Origin: an uncultured bacterium
GTDB taxonomy: Bacteria; Patescibacteriota; Minisyncoccia; Phycocordibacterales; PALSA-1337
Assembly: GCA_903876465.1 (NCBI GenBank)
Contig: CAIRAF010000022.1
Coordinates: 1 to 6,441 of the forward strand
Length of the DNA: 6,441 nucleotides
Direction: 5' to 3'
Shown here: one piece after another, positions 5,394 to 6,441 of the stretch
Layout of the letters: every line of letters starts with the position of its first letter
Position numbering within the stretch: position 1 is the stretch's first letter
Position numbers and translations under genes: made by a program
Notes under the pieces: model-generated
What the model saw: only the letters and a program-made list of their open reading frames with translations
Databases searched by the model: none
Told to the model about the DNA's origin: nothing

Positions 5394-6146
5394 CTACTGA
5401 TTAACTCCAGAGTTGAGTAGCGTATCTATTGTCGTCTTTAAAGTGGCATATGATGCTGCTCCAGCCAAAGGTATCCTATTTCCTGATGGAGTAATAATAA
5501 CGTTATATGGTGTACCAGAAACTCCTGCATTAATACCATCGGTATATTCAGCCTCGACTTTGTCTTTCATTTGTCCACTTCCAAGACAATCACTAAAGCT
5601 TTGAGCGTTGAGTCCTATTGTTTTAGCAATATCTGCTAGCTGAGCAGTATCTTCGGCTACACTACGTCCAGTTGCTCCTTGTAGAGGAAAAACATTGTAC
5701 CACTCCTTTTCAAATGCCCAGAATTTGTCATTACCACCGATAGATGCAGCACACTCAAAAGCTTGCGCTTCATGGCCAGCATTAGGATGAAGTATATTTC
5801 CATTTGTGTCTGGCTTATCAAGAGGGAATTGACGATATATCCAAACAACCTGACCGCTTGCACCATAAGTATTCATTATTTGCTCCATAGTTGGGTTGAA
5901 TATCTTGCAATAAGGACAAGATGGATCTGAGTATTCAACGATCTTGATTGACGCATTTGGGTTACCAAATATGTGATCAGATGAAGTGATTGGAGCCATG
6001 GTGACAATAGGTATCTTGGGTGTATTTTGTGTTGTGTTTACTGTAGATCCTGAAGGATGGAAAACATATACAACAGCGATAGCTATGATAGTAGCTGCAA
6101 TGATTATTGATCCTGGCACTGTTATAAATTGAGAACGGTTTTCCAT
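5394..6146 (-). CDS. Membrane-anchored DsbA-like thiol:disulfide oxidoreductase, 250 aa
   Basis: Probably oxidises or isomerises disulfides in exported proteins outside the cytoplasmic membrane. Residues 11-29 (PGSIIIAATIIAIAVVYVF) form one hydrophobic anchor with a short N-terminal tail. It is followed by a Ser/Thr/Asn/Pro-rich linker (about 31-55) and a thioredoxin-fold domain of the DsbA/BdbD (Thioredoxin_4) kind. The active site CPYC is at 77-80 in VEYSDPSCPYCKIF, and the cis-proline loop is SGTPYNVII (210-218, P213). A helical insert (about 120-200) carries two further cysteines, C132 (AFECAAS) and C187 (SDCLGSG), which may form a second disulfide. The start is set by the anchor, since the next in-frame Met is at residue 50. 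A TATAAA ends 8 nt before the ATG and no Shine-Dalgarno is present. No partner such as VKOR or DsbB is in view. The gene converges on the helicase gene with touching stop codons. Confidence 0.93.
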   Translation of the reverse strand: MENRSQFITVPGSIIIAATIIAIAVVYVFHPSGSTVNTTQNTPKIPIVTMAPITSSDHIFGNPNASIKIVEYSDPSCPYCKIFNPTMEQIMNTYGASGQVVWIYRQFPLDKPDTNGNILHPNAGHEAQAFECAASIGGNDKFWAFEKEWYNVFPLQGATGRSVAEDTAQLADIAKTIGLNAQSFSDCLGSGQMKDKVEAEYTDGINAGVSGTPYNVIITPSGNRIPLAGAASYATLKTTIDTLLNSGVNQ

Positions 6147-6160
6147 GGGATTGTTTTATA
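6147..6160 (-). promoter_or_regulatory. Probable leaderless promoter (-10 element) of the oxidoreductase gene
   Basis: On the minus strand TATAAA (6160-6155, 5 of 6 to consensus) is followed by 8 nt (ACAATCCC) before the ATG, so transcription would start within about two bases of the start codon. No good -35 is seen. A second candidate, TATTAT at 6171-6166, would give a leader of about 12 nt. The region is AT-rich, so chance matches are likely. Confidence 0.45.
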
Positions 6161-6276
6161 GATAAATAATATTTGTACGTATTAAAGTATGATAAGTATA
6201 ACATAGAGATTGAGCGGTTTACTTATCAACAGATTTATATTGTTATAGGGCGATTAGAGAGGTAGAATTAGGCTAG

Positions 6277-6282
6277 TATAAA
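6277..6282 (+). promoter_or_regulatory. Possible -10 element for the exported-protein gene
   Basis: TATAAA at 6277-6282, 32 nt before the ATG at 6315, would give a leader of about 26 nt. The leader is rich in T and A (TTATTCACTTATCTTATTTA) and has no Shine-Dalgarno. No -35 of quality is found 16-18 nt upstream. This is a weak call in an AT-rich divergent intergenic region (6147-6314) in which no gene is seen. Confidence 0.3.
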
Positions 6283-6314
6283 GTTTATTCACTTATCTTA
6301 TTTATCTATTTTTT

Positions 6315-6441
6315 ATGAAAATCACCCGCACATCTCTAATATCAGTCACCAGCCTCCTAGTTGGAGGATTCATCGGTGCTTCAGCCTTGATAGCTCTGGC
6401 AGATAGTACATGGACATCAGCACCTAGCTGTTCAACTATGC
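6315..6441 (+). CDS. Exported protein with N-terminal signal peptide, 3'-partial
   Basis: Only 42 codons are in the window, and the frame is open to the right edge. The translation begins MKITRTSLISVTSLLVGGFI, a positively charged n-region and a hydrophobic core to about residue 28. A plausible signal peptidase I site follows ALA (residues 26-29, ALIALA before DS). The mature part begins DSTWTSAPSCSTM, small polar residues with one cysteine. The cysteine is not in a lipobox position, so this is not an evident lipoprotein. Such signal peptide plus Thr/Ser/Pro starts are common in surface or filament-like proteins of Patescibacteria, but too little is visible to name a family. The Met is chosen because the signal peptide starts there. 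No Shine-Dalgarno precedes it. Confidence 0.72.
   Translation, partial: MKITRTSLISVTSLLVGGFIGASALIALADSTWTSAPSCSTM

Noticed and set aside
5394..5420. Hairpin (CTACT...AGTAG with inner AACT/AGTT) as a terminator between the convergent genes
   Set aside because: The stem is interrupted by unequal internal bases and has no T-tract on either strand, and it lies in the coding sequence of the oxidoreductase.
5413..5866. Plus-strand 63-aa and minus-strand 69-aa ORFs inside the oxidoreductase gene
   Set aside because: They overlap the DsbA-like domain in other frames, and no start signals were seen for them.
1..6441. CRISPR array, insertion sequence, tRNA, toxin-antitoxin or phage module
   Set aside because: No regularly spaced repeats, transposase motifs, terminal inverted repeats, cloverleaf or known toxin motifs were seen. 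The two small genes are convergent, not an overlapping same-strand pair.

Overview
The window reads as a piece of a moderately AT-rich bacterial chromosome. The best guess is a Candidate Phyla Radiation (Patescibacteria, Parcubacteria-like) genome. This is inference from three things: the flavour of the proteins (a short primary sigma factor, a UvrD-type helicase fused to a RecB-like nuclease, a membrane-anchored DsbA-like oxidoreductase and a secreted low-complexity protein), the shortage of Shine-Dalgarno sites, and -10 elements placed directly in front of start codons. TGA is used as a normal stop (for example at 1770-1772), so this is not a recoded TGA=Gly lineage. No mobile element, CRISPR array, tRNA or rRNA was seen.

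Layout. (1) 1-1815, plus strand: the 3' part of a primary sigma-70 gene, then 9 nt later an unrecognised 211-residue basic protein with its own Shine-Dalgarno, then an intrinsic terminator. These two genes form an operon end. (2) 1827-2180: a small acidic hypothetical protein of 82 residues with its own apparently leaderless promoter and a modest terminator. (3) 2119-2406, minus strand: a compact, complete transcription unit with a near-consensus extended -10 promoter, a 59-codon ORF and a strong terminator, lying tail to tail with the 82-residue gene. (4) 2432-5393, plus: a 982-residue SF1A helicase/PD-(D/E)XK nuclease, probably translated from a leaderless mRNA. (5) 5394-6146, minus: a DsbA-like thiol oxidoreductase with an N-terminal membrane anchor. 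Its stop codon abuts the helicase stop codon with no spacer. (6) 6315-end, plus: the first 42 codons of an exported protein, divergent from the oxidoreductase across a 168-bp AT-rich gap.

How they fit together. The genes do not make one pathway. The sigma factor directs housekeeping transcription, the helicase-nuclease would process DNA ends in repair, and the oxidoreductase would form disulfides in exported proteins, perhaps including cysteine-containing products such as the one at the right edge. The most informative layer is transcriptional. Three genes carry a -10-like hexamer whose predicted +1 falls on or next to the A of ATG. An unlisted minus-strand small gene has the best promoter and terminator in the window.

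I do not see evidence for a new multi-gene defence or mobile system. The best leads for novelty are the small minus-strand unit, the sigma-linked unknown protein, and the altered cysteine spacing in the nuclease domain.
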